Positions 36,944 to 46,798 are shown, counted from the stretch's first letter. The stretch: DNA of 64,000 bases from Sphingomonas sp. HMP6 (GCF_013374095.1 NZ_AP022672.1:2107501-2171500); one strand, 5' to 3'. Translations and numbers: made by a program. Notes: a model not told the origin generated them from the sequence alone.

Positions 36944-37710
36944 GTGTCTATCTTCTGCTCGTCGTGCTAGCGTCGCTGAGCGATCCGGGAGCGGTACCTT
37001 CCACCGCGATTCCGGCAGCCCGCGCCCTGGCCGATGCGTCACCAGAAGGGCTCGCGAGCGGGATAGAAATCGCAAAGATGCTCAATCCGGAAAAGGAAAC
37101 GTTAGCGGGCCTAGACACCGTTGTCCGCACAATGCTTCAAAAGATGCTTGCCGCCGACCCAAACATCGCGGCGATGGAAAAGGACCATCCCGGCTTTACC
37201 ACTGCGGGGTCAGAAGCGATTCGATCGACCACAATGACGATCATGCGAGAGCGGTTGCCGATCCTTTGGTCACGAATGGGCGCGGCATATGCTCGCCGAC
37301 TTTCAGTGGCAGAATTGCGCCAGACATTAGAGTTTTATCAGAGTGCGGCCGGGCAGCGGCTCGTCCAGGCGACTCTTAAAGGGATCGATCCTTCTGCACT
37401 CGTAGATAAGCAGATCGCGGAGCCGGATCGCAAGATCGAGGCGGGCGAGTTAAGCGCGACACTCTCGGCCTCGGCAACAAAGGCTGCCGCCAATGCGACA
37501 TCGGAAGACCGCACAGCGCTCTCCAATTTCACCTTCACGCCGCTCGGACTGAAGGTTCGTGAACTGAACCCGGAAATGCTGAAGATCGCGGCCGATTGGA
37601 GCAATGAGCGCGATACTACGGCCGAGAAACGTATCGCGGACGCAACTGCGGCGGCGATGGCTCCGTTCCTGAACGCTTCCGATGCGCATGCCAAAAAGGC
37701 CAAGCGATGA
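36940..37710 (+). CDS. DUF2059-like protein inside the gltDB operon
   Basis: A 256-residue protein starting with GTG 36940, overlapping the gltD stop by four bases and in turn overlapping the gltB ATG (37707-37710), so it is coupled to both. A weak N-terminal export segment (SVYLLLVVLASLSDPG) is followed by a DUF2059-like core: LSVAELRQTLEFYQSAAGQR near residue 126 is the diagnostic piece. It has no known part in ammonia assimilation. Its codon choice is somewhat less GC-biased than gltD and gltB, suggesting a later insertion into the operon. Confidence 0.75.
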   Translation: MSVYLLLVVLASLSDPGAVPSTAIPAARALADASPEGLASGIEIAKMLNPEKETLAGLDTVVRTMLQKMLAADPNIAAMEKDHPGFTTAGSEAIRSTTMTIMRERLPILWSRMGAAYARRLSVAELRQTLEFYQSAAGQRLVQATLKGIDPSALVDKQIAEPDRKIEAGELSATLSASATKAAANATSEDRTALSNFTFTPLGLKVRELNPEMLKIAADWSNERDTTAEKRIADATAAAMAPFLNASDAHAKKAKR

Positions 37711-40700
37711 CCACCGAAACCGAACGCCTCCGCCTTGCCGAACACGGCATGTACCGTCCAGAATTCGAGGGCGATGCGTGTGGCGTTGGCCTCGTCGCCG
37801 CGACCGATGGCACGCCGTCGCGCCGTGTCGTGCAATCCGCGATCGATGCGCTGAAGGCCGTGTGGCACCGTGGCGCGGTCGATGCCGATGGCAAGACCGG
37901 CGACGGCGCCGGGCTCCACATCGACCTCCCGCTCAAATTCTTCGACGATGCGATCGCCGCATCGGGCCACAAGCCGCTGCCCAACCGGCTCGCGGTCGGG
38001 ATGATCTTCCTGCCGCGTACCGATCTTGGCGCGCAGGAAGCGTGCCGGACGATCATCGAGAGCGTGATCATCGACGAGGGCTATACCATCTATGGCTGGC
38101 GGCAAGTGCCGGTCGATGTCTCGGTAATCGGGCAGAAGGGCCTCGCCACCCGTCCCGAGATCGAGCAGATCATGATCGCCGGCCCCCTGCCCGACGATGC
38201 CAGCGCCGCCGAGTTCGAGAAGAACCTCTATCTTGTCCGCCGCCGGATCGAGAAGCGCGTGATCGCGGCGCAGATCCAGGGCTTCTACATTTGCAGCCTG
38301 TCGTGCGTGTCGATCATCTACAAGGGGCTGTTCCTGGCCGAGAGCCTGTCGGTTTTCTATCCCGATCTGCGCGACATGCGGTTTGAAAGCCGCGTGGCGA
38401 TCTTTCACCAGCGCTATTCGACCAACACCTTCCCGCAATGGTGGCTGGCGCAGCCGTTCCGCTGCCTGGCGCACAATGGCGAGATCAACACGATCCGCGG
38501 CAACAAGAACTGGATGCTCAGCCATGAGATCAAGATGGCGAGCCTGTCGTTCGGCGAGCATTCTGAGGACATCAAGCCGGTGATCCCGGCGGGTGCATCC
38601 GACACCGCCGCGCTCGACGCGGTGTTCGAGGCGATTTGCCGATCGGGCCGCGATGCGCCGACCGCCAAGCTGATGCTGGTGCCCGAAGCGATGGCACCCA
38701 ATAGCGACATGCCGGCCGAGCATCTTGCGATGTATCAATATCTGGCGAGCGTGATGGAGCCGTGGGACGGCCCCGCTGCCCTCGCGATGACCGATGGCCG
38801 CTGGGCCGTTGCGGGCATGGACCGCAATGCGCTCCGCCCGCTGCGCTACGTCCGCACGATCGACGGGTTGCTGATCGTCGGGTCGGAAAGCGGGATGGTC
38901 GTCGTCCCTGAATCGACGATCATCGAGAAGGGCCGCTTAGGGCCGGGCGAGATGATCGCGGTGGACCTCGACGAAGGCGTGTTGCTGCACGACCGCGCGG
39001 TGAAGGACCGGATCGCGGGCGAGGCCGATTATACCGCGATGATCGGTGCGTTCACGACGATCGACGATTTGCCGATGCCAGCGGGCGAGACGATCGTCCG
39101 CTTCGAGCGCGCCGAACTCACCCGCCGTCAGGTCGCCGCCGGGCAGACGATCGAGGATATGGAGTTGATCCTGTCGCCAATGGTCGAGGGGGCGAAGGAA
39201 GCGATCGGATCGATGGGCGACGATACGCCGCTCGCGGTCATTTCCGACAAGCCACGGCTGATCAGCCAGTTCTTCCGGCAGAATTTCAGCCAAGTCACCA
39301 ACCCGCCGATCGACCCGTTGCGCGAACGCCACGTGATGTCGCTCAAGACGCGCTTCGGCAATCTCGCCAACATCCTCGATACCGAGGATCGGCGCGACGG
39401 CGTGCTGGTGCTCGAATCCCCCGTCCTGACCGGGTCCGACTGGGCGCGGCTGAAGGGGCATTTCGGCACGCAGGCGGCGGTGATCGACTGCACCTTCGAA
39501 GCCGGTGGCGGGCCGGAAACGCTGCGCGCCGCGATCGCGCGAATCCGCGCCGAAGCGGTGACGGCGGTGCGCGAGGGGCGGACCGAATTGTTCCTGACCG
39601 ACCGCACGATCGGCCCCGAGCGGATCGGCATTGCCGGTGTGCTGGCGGCAGCGGCCGTGCACACGCACCTCGTTCGGATGGGCTTGCGCTCCTACGCCAG
39701 CATCAACGTGCAGACCGCCGAATGCCTCGACACGCATTATTATGCGGTGCTGATCGGCGTCGGCGCGACGACGGTGCACGCCTACCTCGCCGAGGCCTCG
39801 ATCGCCGATCGGCAGGCGCGGGGGTTGTTCGGCGATCTGACGCTCGACCAGTGCCTTTCGCGGCATCGCACCGCGGTGGAAGAGGGTCTGCTCAAGATCA
39901 TCTCGAAGATGGGGATCGCGGTGATCTCCTCGTACCGCGGCGGCTATAATTTCGAGGCGGTTGGCCTCTCGCGCGCGCTGGTCAACGATCTGTTCCCGGG
40001 GATGCCCGCGAAGATTTCGGGCGAGGGCTATGCCTCGCTCCACCTCAACGCGCAGTTGCGGCACGACAAGGCGTATGACGAGGCCGTCGCGACGCTGCCG
40101 ATCGGCGGCTTCTATCGCCAGCGGCATACTGGCGAGACGCATGCTTATTCGGCGCAGTTGATGCACTTGTTGCAGAACGCGGTCGCGACCGACAGCTACT
40201 CGACCTATCTGCAATTCTCGCGCGGCGTGGAGAGTTTGCCGCCCGTCTATCTGCGCGATTTGCTGCAGTTCAATTTCCCGGCAGAGGGCGTCGCGGTCGA
40301 TCAGGTCGAGGCGATCACCGAGATCCGCAAGCGCTTCGTGACGCCGGGCATGTCGCTCGGCGCGCTAAGCCCCGAGGCGCATGAGACGCTGGCGATCGCG
40401 ATGAACCGGATCGGCGCGAAGGCCGTGTCGGGCGAAGGCGGCGAGGACAGCGCGCGCTATCAGCCCTATGCCAATGGCGACAACGCCAATTCGGGGGTGA
40501 AGCAAATCGCCAGCGGCCGCTTCGGCGTGACGGCGGAATATCTCAACGCGTGCGACGAGATCGAGATCAAGGTCGCGCAAGGGGCAAAGCCCGGCGAGGG
40601 TGGGCAATTGCCCGGCTTCAAGGTGACCGAGTTCATCGCCAAGCTGCGCCATGCAACGCCGGGGGTGACGCTGATCTCCCCGCCGCCGCATCACGATATT

Positions 40701-42224
40701 TACTCGATCGAGGATCTGGCGCAGCTCATCTATGACCTGAAGCAGATCAACCCGGTCGCGCGGGTGTGCGTGAAGCTGGTGTCCTCCGCGGGCATCGGCA
40801 CGGTCGCGGCGGGTGTGGCGAAGGCGCATGCCGACGTCATCCTGATCGCCGGGCATGTCGGCGGCACGGGTGCCTCGCCGCAAACCAGCATCAAATATGC
40901 CGGGACGCCGTGGGAAATGGGTCTGTCGGAGGTCAACCAGACGCTGACGCTCAATGGCTTGCGCGGGCGGATCAAGCTGCGCACCGATGGCGGGCTCAAG
41001 ACCGGGCGCGACATCGTTATCGCCGCGATCCTGGGGGCGGAGGAGTTCGGCATCGGCACGCTCAGCCTGGTGGCGATGGGCTGCATCATGGTGCGGCAAT
41101 GCCATTCGAACACCTGCCCGGTCGGCGTCTGCACGCAGAATGAGGCGCTGCGCGCGAAATTCACCGGCACGCCCGAAAAGGTCATCAATTTGATGACCTT
41201 CATCGCCGAGGAAGTGCGCGACATCCTCGCCCGGCTGGGCTTCCGCAGCCTCGACGAAGTGATCGGTCGCACCGAATTGCTGCGTCAGGTCAGCCGCGGG
41301 GCGGAGCATCTCGACGATCTCGACCTCAACCCGATCCTCGCCAAGGTCGATGCGCCCGACGATCAGCGCCGCTTCAGCCTGACCGGGCGCCGCAACGAAG
41401 TCCCCGACAGCCTCGACGCGCAGATTCTTAAGGATGCCGCCGCAGTGTTCAGCCGGCGCGAGAAGATGCAGCTCACCTATTCGGTGCGCAACACGCACCG
41501 TGCGGTCGGCACGCGTTTGTCGAGCGAGATCACCCGGACCTTCGGCATGTCGGCACTGGCCGACGGGCATGTCCATGTCCGGCTGCGTGGCTCCGCGGGG
41601 CAGAGCCTCGGCGCATTCCTGTGCAAGGGCGTGACGCTCGAAGTGTTCGGTGATGCCAATGACTATGTCGGCAAGGGCCTCTCCGGCGGCATCATCGCGG
41701 TGCGCCCGGTCGTCTCGTCGCCGCTCGCGAGCCAGGACAATACGATCATCGGCAATACCGTGCTCTACGGCGCGACCTCGGGCAGCCTCTATGCGGCTGG
41801 CCAGGCGGGCGAGCGCTTCGCGGTGCGCAATTCGGGCGCGACCGTCGTGGTCGAGGGCTGTGGTGCGAACGGCTGTGAGTATATGACCGGCGGCATCGCG
41901 GTCGTGCTCGGCACGGTCGGCGCGAATTTCGGGGCGGGCATGACCGGGGGGATGGCGTTCGTCTACGATCCCGAAGGCCGCTTTCCGCGCCGTGCCAACC
42001 CCGAGAACATCACCTGGAACCGGCTGTCGTCGCTGCATTGGGAGGCGACCTTGCTAGGCCTGGTTCGCGCGCATCATGCCGCGACCGATTCGAAATGGTC
42101 GGGCGCATTGCTCGACGATTGGGGCCGGGTGGTCGAGCATTTCTGGCAAGTCGTGCCGAAGGAAATGCTGACTCGGCTGAGCCATCCGATCGATGACCGG
42201 GAGGTGCAGATCGCGGCGGAATGA
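37707..42224 (+). CDS. gltB: Glutamate synthase (NADPH) large subunit
   Basis: The alpha subunit of GOGAT, 1505 residues, converting glutamine and 2-oxoglutarate to two glutamates. The class II amidotransferase nucleophile is Cys25 in DACGVG, so a 24-residue propeptide should be removed. Then come the central domain, the FMN domain (LVSSAGIGTVAAGVAKAHAD) and the [3Fe-4S] cysteines in MGCIMVRQCHSNTCPVGVC. The C-terminal glycine-rich beta-helix (EGCGANGCEYMTGG) completes it. The start overlaps the DUF2059 gene. Confidence 0.98.
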   Translation: MTTETERLRLAEHGMYRPEFEGDACGVGLVAATDGTPSRRVVQSAIDALKAVWHRGAVDADGKTGDGAGLHIDLPLKFFDDAIAASGHKPLPNRLAVGMIFLPRTDLGAQEACRTIIESVIIDEGYTIYGWRQVPVDVSVIGQKGLATRPEIEQIMIAGPLPDDASAAEFEKNLYLVRRRIEKRVIAAQIQGFYICSLSCVSIIYKGLFLAESLSVFYPDLRDMRFESRVAIFHQRYSTNTFPQWWLAQPFRCLAHNGEINTIRGNKNWMLSHEIKMASLSFGEHSEDIKPVIPAGASDTAALDAVFEAICRSGRDAPTAKLMLVPEAMAPNSDMPAEHLAMYQYLASVMEPWDGPAALAMTDGRWAVAGMDRNALRPLRYVRTIDGLLIVGSESGMVVVPESTIIEKGRLGPGEMIAVDLDEGVLLHDRAVKDRIAGEADYTAMIGAFTTIDDLPMPAGETIVRFERAELTRRQVAAGQTIEDMELILSPMVEGAKEAIGSMGDDTPLAVISDKPRLISQFFRQNFSQVTNPPIDPLRERHVMSLKTRFGNLANILDTEDRRDGVLVLESPVLTGSDWARLKGHFGTQAAVIDCTFEAGGGPETLRAAIARIRAEAVTAVREGRTELFLTDRTIGPERIGIAGVLAAAAVHTHLVRMGLRSYASINVQTAECLDTHYYAVLIGVGATTVHAYLAEASIADRQARGLFGDLTLDQCLSRHRTAVEEGLLKIISKMGIAVISSYRGGYNFEAVGLSRALVNDLFPGMPAKISGEGYASLHLNAQLRHDKAYDEAVATLPIGGFYRQRHTGETHAYSAQLMHLLQNAVATDSYSTYLQFSRGVESLPPVYLRDLLQFNFPAEGVAVDQVEAITEIRKRFVTPGMSLGALSPEAHETLAIAMNRIGAKAVSGEGGEDSARYQPYANGDNANSGVKQIASGRFGVTAEYLNACDEIEIKVAQGAKPGEGGQLPGFKVTEFIAKLRHATPGVTLISPPPHHDIYSIEDLAQLIYDLKQINPVARVCVKLVSSAGIGTVAAGVAKAHADVILIAGHVGGTGASPQTSIKYAGTPWEMGLSEVNQTLTLNGLRGRIKLRTDGGLKTGRDIVIAAILGAEEFGIGTLSLVAMGCIMVRQCHSNTCPVGVCTQNEALRAKFTGTPEKVINLMTFIAEEVRDILARLGFRSLDEVIGRTELLRQVSRGAEHLDDLDLNPILAKVDAPDDQRRFSLTGRRNEVPDSLDAQILKDAAAVFSRREKMQLTYSVRNTHRAVGTRLSSEITRTFGMSALADGHVHVRLRGSAGQSLGAFLCKGVTLEVFGDANDYVGKGLSGGIIAVRPVVSSPLASQDNTIIGNTVLYGATSGSLYAAGQAGERFAVRNSGATVVVEGCGANGCEYMTGGIAVVLGTVGANFGAGMTGGMAFVYDPEGRFPRRANPENITWNRLSSLHWEATLLGLVRAHHAATDSKWSGALLDDWGRVVEHFWQVVPKEMLTRLSHPIDDREVQIAAE

Positions 42225-42287
42225 GCGCGTTGCGATAATCATCGCGAGCGTCTTCCGTCGCGTGGCCGACGCGGCTAACGTCGCGGG

Positions 42288-42959
42288 ATGTGGCAACTTC
42301 ATCAATTCCCGCTCTGCCCGTTCTCGCGCAAGGTCCGCTTATTGCTCGGTGAAAAGGGCGAGGGTTGCGAACTCGTGCGCGAATATCCGTGGGAGCAGCG
42401 CGACGAATTCCTCGACATGAATCCCGCGGGGCAGGTGCCGGTTATGACGGACAAGGCGCGTGGCCTGCGGCTGATGGATTCGATGGCGATCTGCGAATAT
42501 CTCGAGGAAACGGTCGACAAGAATGCGATGATCAGCGGCACCGCCGTCAACCGCGCCGAGATCCGGCGGCTGGTCGCGTGGTTCGACACGCAATTCTTCG
42601 CCGATATCGTGGCCCCGCTGCTGCACGAGCGCATGGAGAAGCGGATCGTCACCAAGGCGCCACCCGATTCGGGCAAGCTGCGCGCGGCGATGAAGGCGGC
42701 AGTGCGGCATCTGGAATATACCGATTTCCTGCTCGACCGGCACAATTGGATGGCGGGTGCGACGATGAGCCTGGCCGATCTGGCCGCCGCCGCGCAAATC
42801 TCGGTCGCGGATTATCTCGGTGGGATCGACTGGAAGCATCACGAACAGACCGCGAAATGGTATCGCGGGTTCAAGAGCCGCCCGAGCTTCCGCCCGCTCT
42901 TGTCCGAGCGGATGGAGGGGATCGCGCCGCCCAAACATTATGACGACGTGGATTTTTAA
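42288..42959 (+). CDS. fzlA: FzlA-like GST-fold protein (FtsZ-binding)
   Basis: A 223-residue GST-fold protein. The thioredoxin-like half begins MWQLHQFPLCPFSRKVRLLL and contains NPAGQVPV; the helical half has the GATMSLADLAAAAQISVADY block. The C-terminus ends in APPKHYDDVDF. That conserved HY-x-D-x-DF tail is characteristic of the FzlA group rather than ordinary GSTs. In Caulobacter FzlA binds FtsZ and regulates septal wall synthesis. The name is by family resemblance; a plain GST remains possible. It sits 63 bases after gltB. Confidence 0.68.
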   Translation: MWQLHQFPLCPFSRKVRLLLGEKGEGCELVREYPWEQRDEFLDMNPAGQVPVMTDKARGLRLMDSMAICEYLEETVDKNAMISGTAVNRAEIRRLVAWFDTQFFADIVAPLLHERMEKRIVTKAPPDSGKLRAAMKAAVRHLEYTDFLLDRHNWMAGATMSLADLAAAAQISVADYLGGIDWKHHEQTAKWYRGFKSRPSFRPLLSERMEGIAPPKHYDDVDF

Positions 42960-42971
42960 CAGGGAGCGGCA

Positions 42972-43343
42972 ATGCACGCGACGCATGACCCCGCCGCCGA
43001 AGCGGCCGCTACGATCGGGTTCGATGATTTCCTGAAGGTCGACATCCGCGTCGGCACGATCATCGAAGCCCTGCCCTTTCCCGAGGCGCGCAAGCCCGCC
43101 TACCGGCTGCTGATCGATTTCGGGCCGGTGATCGGCGTAAAGAAATCCTCGGCGCAGATCACCGCGCGCTACACGATCGCGGAACTGCCCGGGCGGCAGG
43201 TGGCCGCTGTCGTCAATTTCCCACCCCGCCAGATCGGGAAAGTGATGTCCGAAGTACTGACGCTCGGCTTTCCCGATGCAGAGGGCGAGGTCGTCCTGAT
43301 CGAGCCGAACCGCGCGGTGCCCAATGGCGGGCGGCTATTCTGA
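42972..43343 (+). CDS. csaA: tRNA-binding chaperone-like protein CsaA
   Basis: A 123-residue OB-fold protein of the CsaA/YgjH group. FLKVDIRVGTIIEALPFPEA opens the domain; KKSSAQITARYT and VVNFPPRQIGKVMSEVLTLG are the family's hallmarks. It resembles the tRNA-binding domain at the end of MetRS, and homologues have been described as export-linked chaperones. It starts 12 bases after the fzlA-like gene and converges with the next gene, overlapping it by nine bases. Confidence 0.92.
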   Translation: MHATHDPAAEAAATIGFDDFLKVDIRVGTIIEALPFPEARKPAYRLLIDFGPVIGVKKSSAQITARYTIAELPGRQVAAVVNFPPRQIGKVMSEVLTLGFPDAEGEVVLIEPNRAVPNGGRLF

Positions 43344-44807
43344 GCGGGCGCGATCGGCCCGGCGCGTCCACCACAGCAGCAATACCAATATCGGCAGCGC
43401 GATATCGAGATACAGCGCAAAACCCCAATACGGTTGCCAGCCCCAATAGAGATTGGGCACGGTATTCAACCGGGCGTGCGCGAACAGGCCGGCGAAATTG
43501 CGCGTCCACACTGGCGTGACCATTGTTTCCGGCGCGAAGATGTCGGTCGCGGCCACGACCAGATTGAGCAGCATCGATGCGCCGAGCAATGACGCCGCCG
43601 CAATTTTCGCTGCTAGCGTGCGGAGCGATGCCCAGACCGGGGCGAGCCCAAGCGCAAGGAACGGGATCGCCGGCACCGAATGGCGCGGGCCGACCGAGGC
43701 GCCGCCGTCCCAATACGCATAAGAGGCGTTGACCGCGAGGACGATCAGGATGACCGACAGCGCCAGCACGCCCAGATCCTTGGTCGCGGGGTTGCGGATC
43801 ATCCGCGCCACGCCGAGCGCACCGAGCACGAGCACCGGCGCCACCCATAGCATCCCGCGCCGGGTTCCGAACAGGATCTCCCACAAGACATAGGGCTTGG
43901 GGTATGTGAGACCGAACAATCCCTCATTCATCCCGCCGAAGCCGACCACACCCTGATAGCCGGTCATGAACGGCGTGCCGAAGGCGAATTGATTATAGGC
44001 GGCGAGCGGCAGCACCGCGACCACCGCCGTGCCGACCGCGATTAGATAGAGCCGCCGCCGCACCGGCCACGCCGCCTCGCGGCTGCGCCACAGCGCCCAT
44101 AGCCCGATCGCGATGCCGCCCAAGGCCGAGGGAAATTCGATCGCCACCGCCCAGCCGAGCGCCGCGCCCGCCATCAGCGGATAGCGCCATCGGCCGATTT
44201 CGCGCGTCCCCGACGTGCCCCGCCAGATCGCCCAGGTCGCGATCAGCAACAGCGCGGCGACCGGCGCATGGCCGAACAAGGTCGTAGACCAGCCCCACAC
44301 GATCGAGCCGAGCGAATAGCCCAAGGCCGCGAACAGCCCCGCCGCCGGGCTGCAGGTGATGCCGGTGCCGAGATCGAGCAGCAGCGCCGCCGCGAATGCC
44401 GTGAGCAGCGCCGCGCCGAATGCGACGCACAGCGCGAGGCGCAAGCGCAGGAAATCGGCGAGCTTAGGATTGGTGATGTCGATCACCTGATCATAGGAAT
44501 TGCCGCCGGTGATCCAATTGGTCGCCCACACCACGGGTGCGGCCATCAGCGTCACGCCGGGCGCCTTGTCCATGTAATAATGCGTGCCCGATTTGCGGGT
44601 GAATTGCGCTTTGTCGATCGTGAGCGTCTGATAGCGATCGATCGTCGCCTCGCCGCGTTCGACCAGCGACAGCGCGCTGAACAACCGCGTGGCATTGTTG
44701 GGGTTGAGCTCGAACGAACCGAACCACACGCACGACAGCCACACCAATGCGAACAGCAGCAAAGCGACGCCGTGCGGCCCGCGAACCTTCCCGTCCTGGT
44801 TCTTCAT
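43335..44807 (-). CDS. Polytopic membrane protein, GT-C-like
   Basis: A 490-residue inner-membrane protein with about ten helices. A large extracytoplasmic loop follows helix 1 (RFSAL... to YYMDKAPGVTLMAAP). An acidic residue follows the first helix, and the KSGTHYYMDKAPG segment resembles loops of GT-C fold glycosyltransferases and related proteins that lack a named function. The donor and acceptor are unknown. It is the last gene of the long minus-strand run. Confidence 0.65.
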   Translation of the reverse strand: MKNQDGKVRGPHGVALLLFALVWLSCVWFGSFELNPNNATRLFSALSLVERGEATIDRYQTLTIDKAQFTRKSGTHYYMDKAPGVTLMAAPVVWATNWITGGNSYDQVIDITNPKLADFLRLRLALCVAFGAALLTAFAAALLLDLGTGITCSPAAGLFAALGYSLGSIVWGWSTTLFGHAPVAALLLIATWAIWRGTSGTREIGRWRYPLMAGAALGWAVAIEFPSALGGIAIGLWALWRSREAAWPVRRRLYLIAVGTAVVAVLPLAAYNQFAFGTPFMTGYQGVVGFGGMNEGLFGLTYPKPYVLWEILFGTRRGMLWVAPVLVLGALGVARMIRNPATKDLGVLALSVILIVLAVNASYAYWDGGASVGPRHSVPAIPFLALGLAPVWASLRTLAAKIAAASLLGASMLLNLVVAATDIFAPETMVTPVWTRNFAGLFAHARLNTVPNLYWGWQPYWGFALYLDIALPILVLLLWWTRRADRARSE

Positions 44808-44811
44808 GCAA

Positions 44812-45327
44812 TCAGGCGAACAACCACCGGCCGAGCATGCGCCCGAAAGGCAGAGTGAAGAACCCGGCGATCAACAACGCCCCGGTCACCATCCCGCGCA
44901 CATGGCGGCGGTGTGCGCCGATCTGGTGGCTGCGCGCGCTCCACCACAGCAGCGGCGTGACGATCACGACATAGGCCGAGATGAAATGGATGAAACTGAA
45001 GTGCCCCTGGTTGCTTGAGCGTACGAAGAAAGACTCGGCGGCGGTCAGGAACATCGCCACGACCCACACCCGCCCGAGCAGACGATGCGTCGAATCGCCC
45101 CGCCGCCGCAGCAGCATAACCGGGGTGAGCGCCAGCGCGATCATGACGGTGACAAGATGCGCCCACACGACGGGCGGCACTTGGATCCAGTGCGACTGCC
45201 CCTTGGCCAGCGCAATCACGATCGTCGCGAATAACAACGCCGCGGCAACCGCCAGACACCGTTCATAGGCATCGGGCGCGAGCGATTTGGCCTTTGCCGG
45301 CCGCCCCGCTGCTGCCAATGTCGCCAT
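44812..45327 (-). CDS. DUF2306-type membrane protein
   Basis: A 171-residue protein with four helices. The pattern HRLLGRVWVVAMFLTAAESF, then FIHFISAYVVIVTPL and HRRHVRGMVTGALLIAGFFT, with His residues at helix ends, fits DUF2306. No function is established; the conserved His might bind haem or metal. It lies five bases before the GT-C-like gene and is likely cotranscribed. Confidence 0.82.
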   Translation of the reverse strand: MATLAAAGRPAKAKSLAPDAYERCLAVAAALLFATIVIALAKGQSHWIQVPPVVWAHLVTVMIALALTPVMLLRRRGDSTHRLLGRVWVVAMFLTAAESFFVRSSNQGHFSFIHFISAYVVIVTPLLWWSARSHQIGAHRRHVRGMVTGALLIAGFFTLPFGRMLGRWLFA

Positions 45328-45350
45328 GCCGCCCCCCTCAGCGCATCAGT

Positions 45351-45779
45351 TCAAGGAACGATTGCGGCGTCGACCGCGCGCTGCTCGGCTTTGTTTTCCT
45401 GCTTCTGCTTTTTGTAGGCGCGGCCCGCCTGCACGAAGCAGCCCGACGCGCCGCCTGCGCCGACGTTCGTGCAGCTCCCGATTCCGTCCTGACCGACCCG
45501 ATCATTCGCCGCAGACTTGGCGGCCCAGCTTTCGTTTTCGGGCGTAACCTTCAGCTCGCGCAGCTCCTTGGGGATGCGGAATTGCTCACCCGGCGGGCGG
45601 CGGACGCACACCACGATTTCATTGCCATCGGCGTCGGTCGGGCATTTCTGGCTACCATAGATCACCAGCGGCGGGGCCGTCACGCCCTGCGCGACCGCAG
45701 GGGCAGCCGCCACGCCGCCAAATACAGCGATCAATCCCGCTGCCGCCGAAACGGCCTTTGTCGTCAGGCTTTTCATCAT
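45351..45779 (-). CDS. Small secreted hypothetical protein
   Basis: 142 residues from ATG 45779. A signal peptide (VSAAAGLIAVFGGVAAAPAVAQ split by cleavage after AVA) precedes a mature domain with two Cys pairs. The segment CPTDADGNEIVVCVRRP followed by RIPKELREL recurs in sphingomonad secreted proteins. The C-terminus is charged (YKKQKQENKAEQRAVDAA). No function known. The open frame to 45827 overlaps the coq7 end. Confidence 0.7.
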   Translation of the reverse strand: MMKSLTTKAVSAAAGLIAVFGGVAAAPAVAQGVTAPPLVIYGSQKCPTDADGNEIVVCVRRPPGEQFRIPKELRELKVTPENESWAAKSAANDRVGQDGIGSCTNVGAGGASGCFVQAGRAYKKQKQENKAEQRAVDAAIVP

Positions 45780-45790
45780 CCCGTCTCCCG

Positions 45791-46327
45791 TCAAATCCGT
45801 TTCGCCGTCGCGATTGCGACCTTGCATCCCAGGCGGATCAAGCCGCTCAACACCGGGTAGCCCGGCGTATTCTCCGCCCCCGCCGCCAGCGCGGTTTCGC
45901 GATGTTCGACCTCTTCGGCCTGGAAATCACGAATCGCGTCCGACAGTTCGGGATCGCTATCGCCCAGCGCTTCGAGCTGCTCGGCATAATGTTTGTCGAT
46001 CTCGGTCTCGACCGCAGCGGTACACGCCATCGCCGCCTCCGGCCCCAGCGCCGCCGTCACCGCGCCGAGCGCGAAACCAGCGACGTTCCAAATCGGCTGC
46101 AGCAGCGTTGGCCGCACGCCGCGCCGCGCCATCATCGCATCGAAGAACGCGCGGTGGCGCTCTTCCTGATTGGCCATGCCGGCAATCGACCGCGCGACCG
46201 GGCTGCGATCGCCCAGTACGGCAAGCTGCCCCGCGTAAATCCGCGTCGCGCCAAATTCACCCGCTTGATCCACCCGGACCATCGAATCGGTCAGCCGCTT
46301 GGCGTCCCCTGGCTTCCATCCACTCAT
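45791..46327 (-). CDS. coq7: Demethoxyubiquinone hydroxylase
   Basis: A 178-residue di-iron oxygenase that adds a hydroxyl in ubiquinone synthesis. ATG 46327 starts MSGWKPGDAKRLTDSMVRVD; the frame extension to 46423 lies within dsbB. Iron ligands are in DQAGEFGA, NQEERHRAFF (ExxH) and, after a central repeat, TEIDKHY and EEVEHRE. The start overlaps the dsbB stop as ATGA, so the two are translated together. Confidence 0.95.
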   Translation of the reverse strand: MSGWKPGDAKRLTDSMVRVDQAGEFGATRIYAGQLAVLGDRSPVARSIAGMANQEERHRAFFDAMMARRGVRPTLLQPIWNVAGFALGAVTAALGPEAAMACTAAVETEIDKHYAEQLEALGDSDPELSDAIRDFQAEEVEHRETALAAGAENTPGYPVLSGLIRLGCKVAIATAKRI

Positions 46328-46797
46328 GCGCGGTTCCTTTGCAATATCGCAAAGATGGCGATTGCGCCGCCGATCGAAAAGAGCGCGTTGAACCCGGCGA
46401 GCGAAATTCCGAACAGGCGCCACTGCGCAACGTCACAGCGCACGATCGGCGCGTTCATGATGCTCTCCAGCGTGACCGGCCCCGACATGGTCGAGGTGCA
46501 TGCCGTGAAGCCCTGCCACCAATGATATTCGACACCAGCATGATGCACGCCGATCACACCGCTGAGCAGGATCGCGACTGCCGCCAGCGCCACGAGGACG
46601 CCACGCGCGGGACGCCCCGGAACCACGAAGGCAAGTGCCGCCAGCACGATTGCCGCAATATGCGGATAGCGCTGATACCAGCATAGCTCACACGGGTAGA
46701 GGTGCCCGACATATTGCGAGATCAACGCCCCGCCGAGCAGCGCCAGCGGCACGCCGAGCGCGAGCCATCGTGCGGTCTCGAATCGATCGCGCGGCAA
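46324..46797 (-). CDS. dsbB: Disulfide bond formation protein B
   Basis: A 157-residue, four-helix membrane protein that reoxidises DsbA using quinone. The first redox pair is CELC near residue 36 in LYPCELCWYQRYPH; the second is Cys98 and Cys120 (FTACTS, PIVRCDVAQW). Pairing with coq7, which makes the quinone acceptor, by ATGA overlap is a sensible arrangement. It starts two bases after the ctpA stop. Confidence 0.95.
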   Translation of the reverse strand: MPRDRFETARWLALGVPLALLGGALISQYVGHLYPCELCWYQRYPHIAAIVLAALAFVVPGRPARGVLVALAAVAILLSGVIGVHHAGVEYHWWQGFTACTSTMSGPVTLESIMNAPIVRCDVAQWRLFGISLAGFNALFSIGGAIAIFAILQRNRA

Positions 46798-46798
46798 C

